Of a stretch of DNA of 25,237 bases, positions 25,180 through 25,237 are shown in pieces. Within the stretch, counting starts at the first letter, position 1. Every line of letters begins with the position of its first letter. The translations under genes and the position numbers were made by a program. The stretch is taken from the NCBI GenBank assembly GCA_927798255.1, contig CAKMMH010000003.1:1-25237 (forward strand). Direction: 5' to 3'. A model generated the notes under the pieces. It was not told the DNA's origin and did not search any database. It saw only the letters and a program-made list of their open reading frames with translations. This DNA comes from an uncultured bacterium (GTDB lineage Bacteria > Bdellovibrionota_C > UBA2361 > CAKMMH01).

Positions 25180-25237
25180 TATCAGGATTCAGGTAGCAGG
25201 CTACGGGTATCAGGTAGCTGATTTGCTGAATGCTGAT
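25180..25237. repeat. Degenerate GGTATCAG-type repeat island at the right edge
   Basis: Directly after the rsmE stop comes a run of related short units (ATCAGGATTCAGGTAGCAGG, GGGTATCAGGTAGCTGATT, TGCTGAATGCTGAT), richer in GC than the flanks and cut by the window edge. It shares GGTATCAG and general texture with the island after the deaminase gene, suggesting a dispersed intergenic repeat family. Confidence 0.6.

Overview
The window reads as a low-GC chromosomal segment from a diderm (Gram-negative), flagellated bacterium. Outer-membrane biology is shown by an Omp85 barrel with POTRA repeats and by a TamB-type protein. The inner membrane and periplasm are represented by Lgt and several exported proteins. 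There is a flagellar basal-body, export and cap cluster. No rRNA, tRNA, CRISPR array, transposase or phage gene is visible. The lineage cannot be fixed from sequence alone; an uncultured, deltaproteobacterium- or Bdellovibrionota-like diderm would fit, but that is a guess.

Layout. (1) 1-7196, minus strand: an AlbA_2-type ATP-binding regulator, followed 8 nt later by one uninterrupted open frame of 1,900 codons that runs off the left edge. This frame joins a complete TamB (AsmA/DUF490) protein, six POTRA repeats and an Omp85/TamA-type beta-barrel in a single polypeptide. It is the most remarkable object in the window. (2) 7301-7774, plus strand: a guanine-deaminase-like enzyme, then a short island of degenerate and tandem repeats. 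(3) 7930-9888, minus strand: a secreted SGNH hydrolase with calcium-binding type repeats and a Thr/Pro tail, and a multi-pass membrane protein that may be truncated. (4) 9910-17879, minus strand: fliD, then flgB-flgC-fliE-fliF-fliH-fliI-fliJ and a MotE-like gene. fliG is absent from its usual place between fliF and fliH. (5) 17940-20603, minus strand: an exported, membrane-anchored protein with a C-terminal J domain, and a DUF1573 protein. (6) 20643-24390, minus strand: lgt, an unrecognised exported protein, accB and accC. (7) 24448-25179, plus strand: rsmE, followed at the right edge by a second degenerate repeat island.

How the genes work together. FlgB, FlgC and FliE form the proximal rod on the FliF MS ring. 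FliH, FliI and FliJ form the export ATPase complex, FliD caps the filament, and the MotE-like protein probably supports the motor. AccB and AccC carry out the biotin carboxylation half of acetyl-CoA carboxylase, and Lgt starts lipoprotein maturation. The TamB-Omp85 fusion would in principle span from inner to outer membrane as one chain, covering phospholipid transport and/or outer-membrane protein insertion, which normally needs two proteins.
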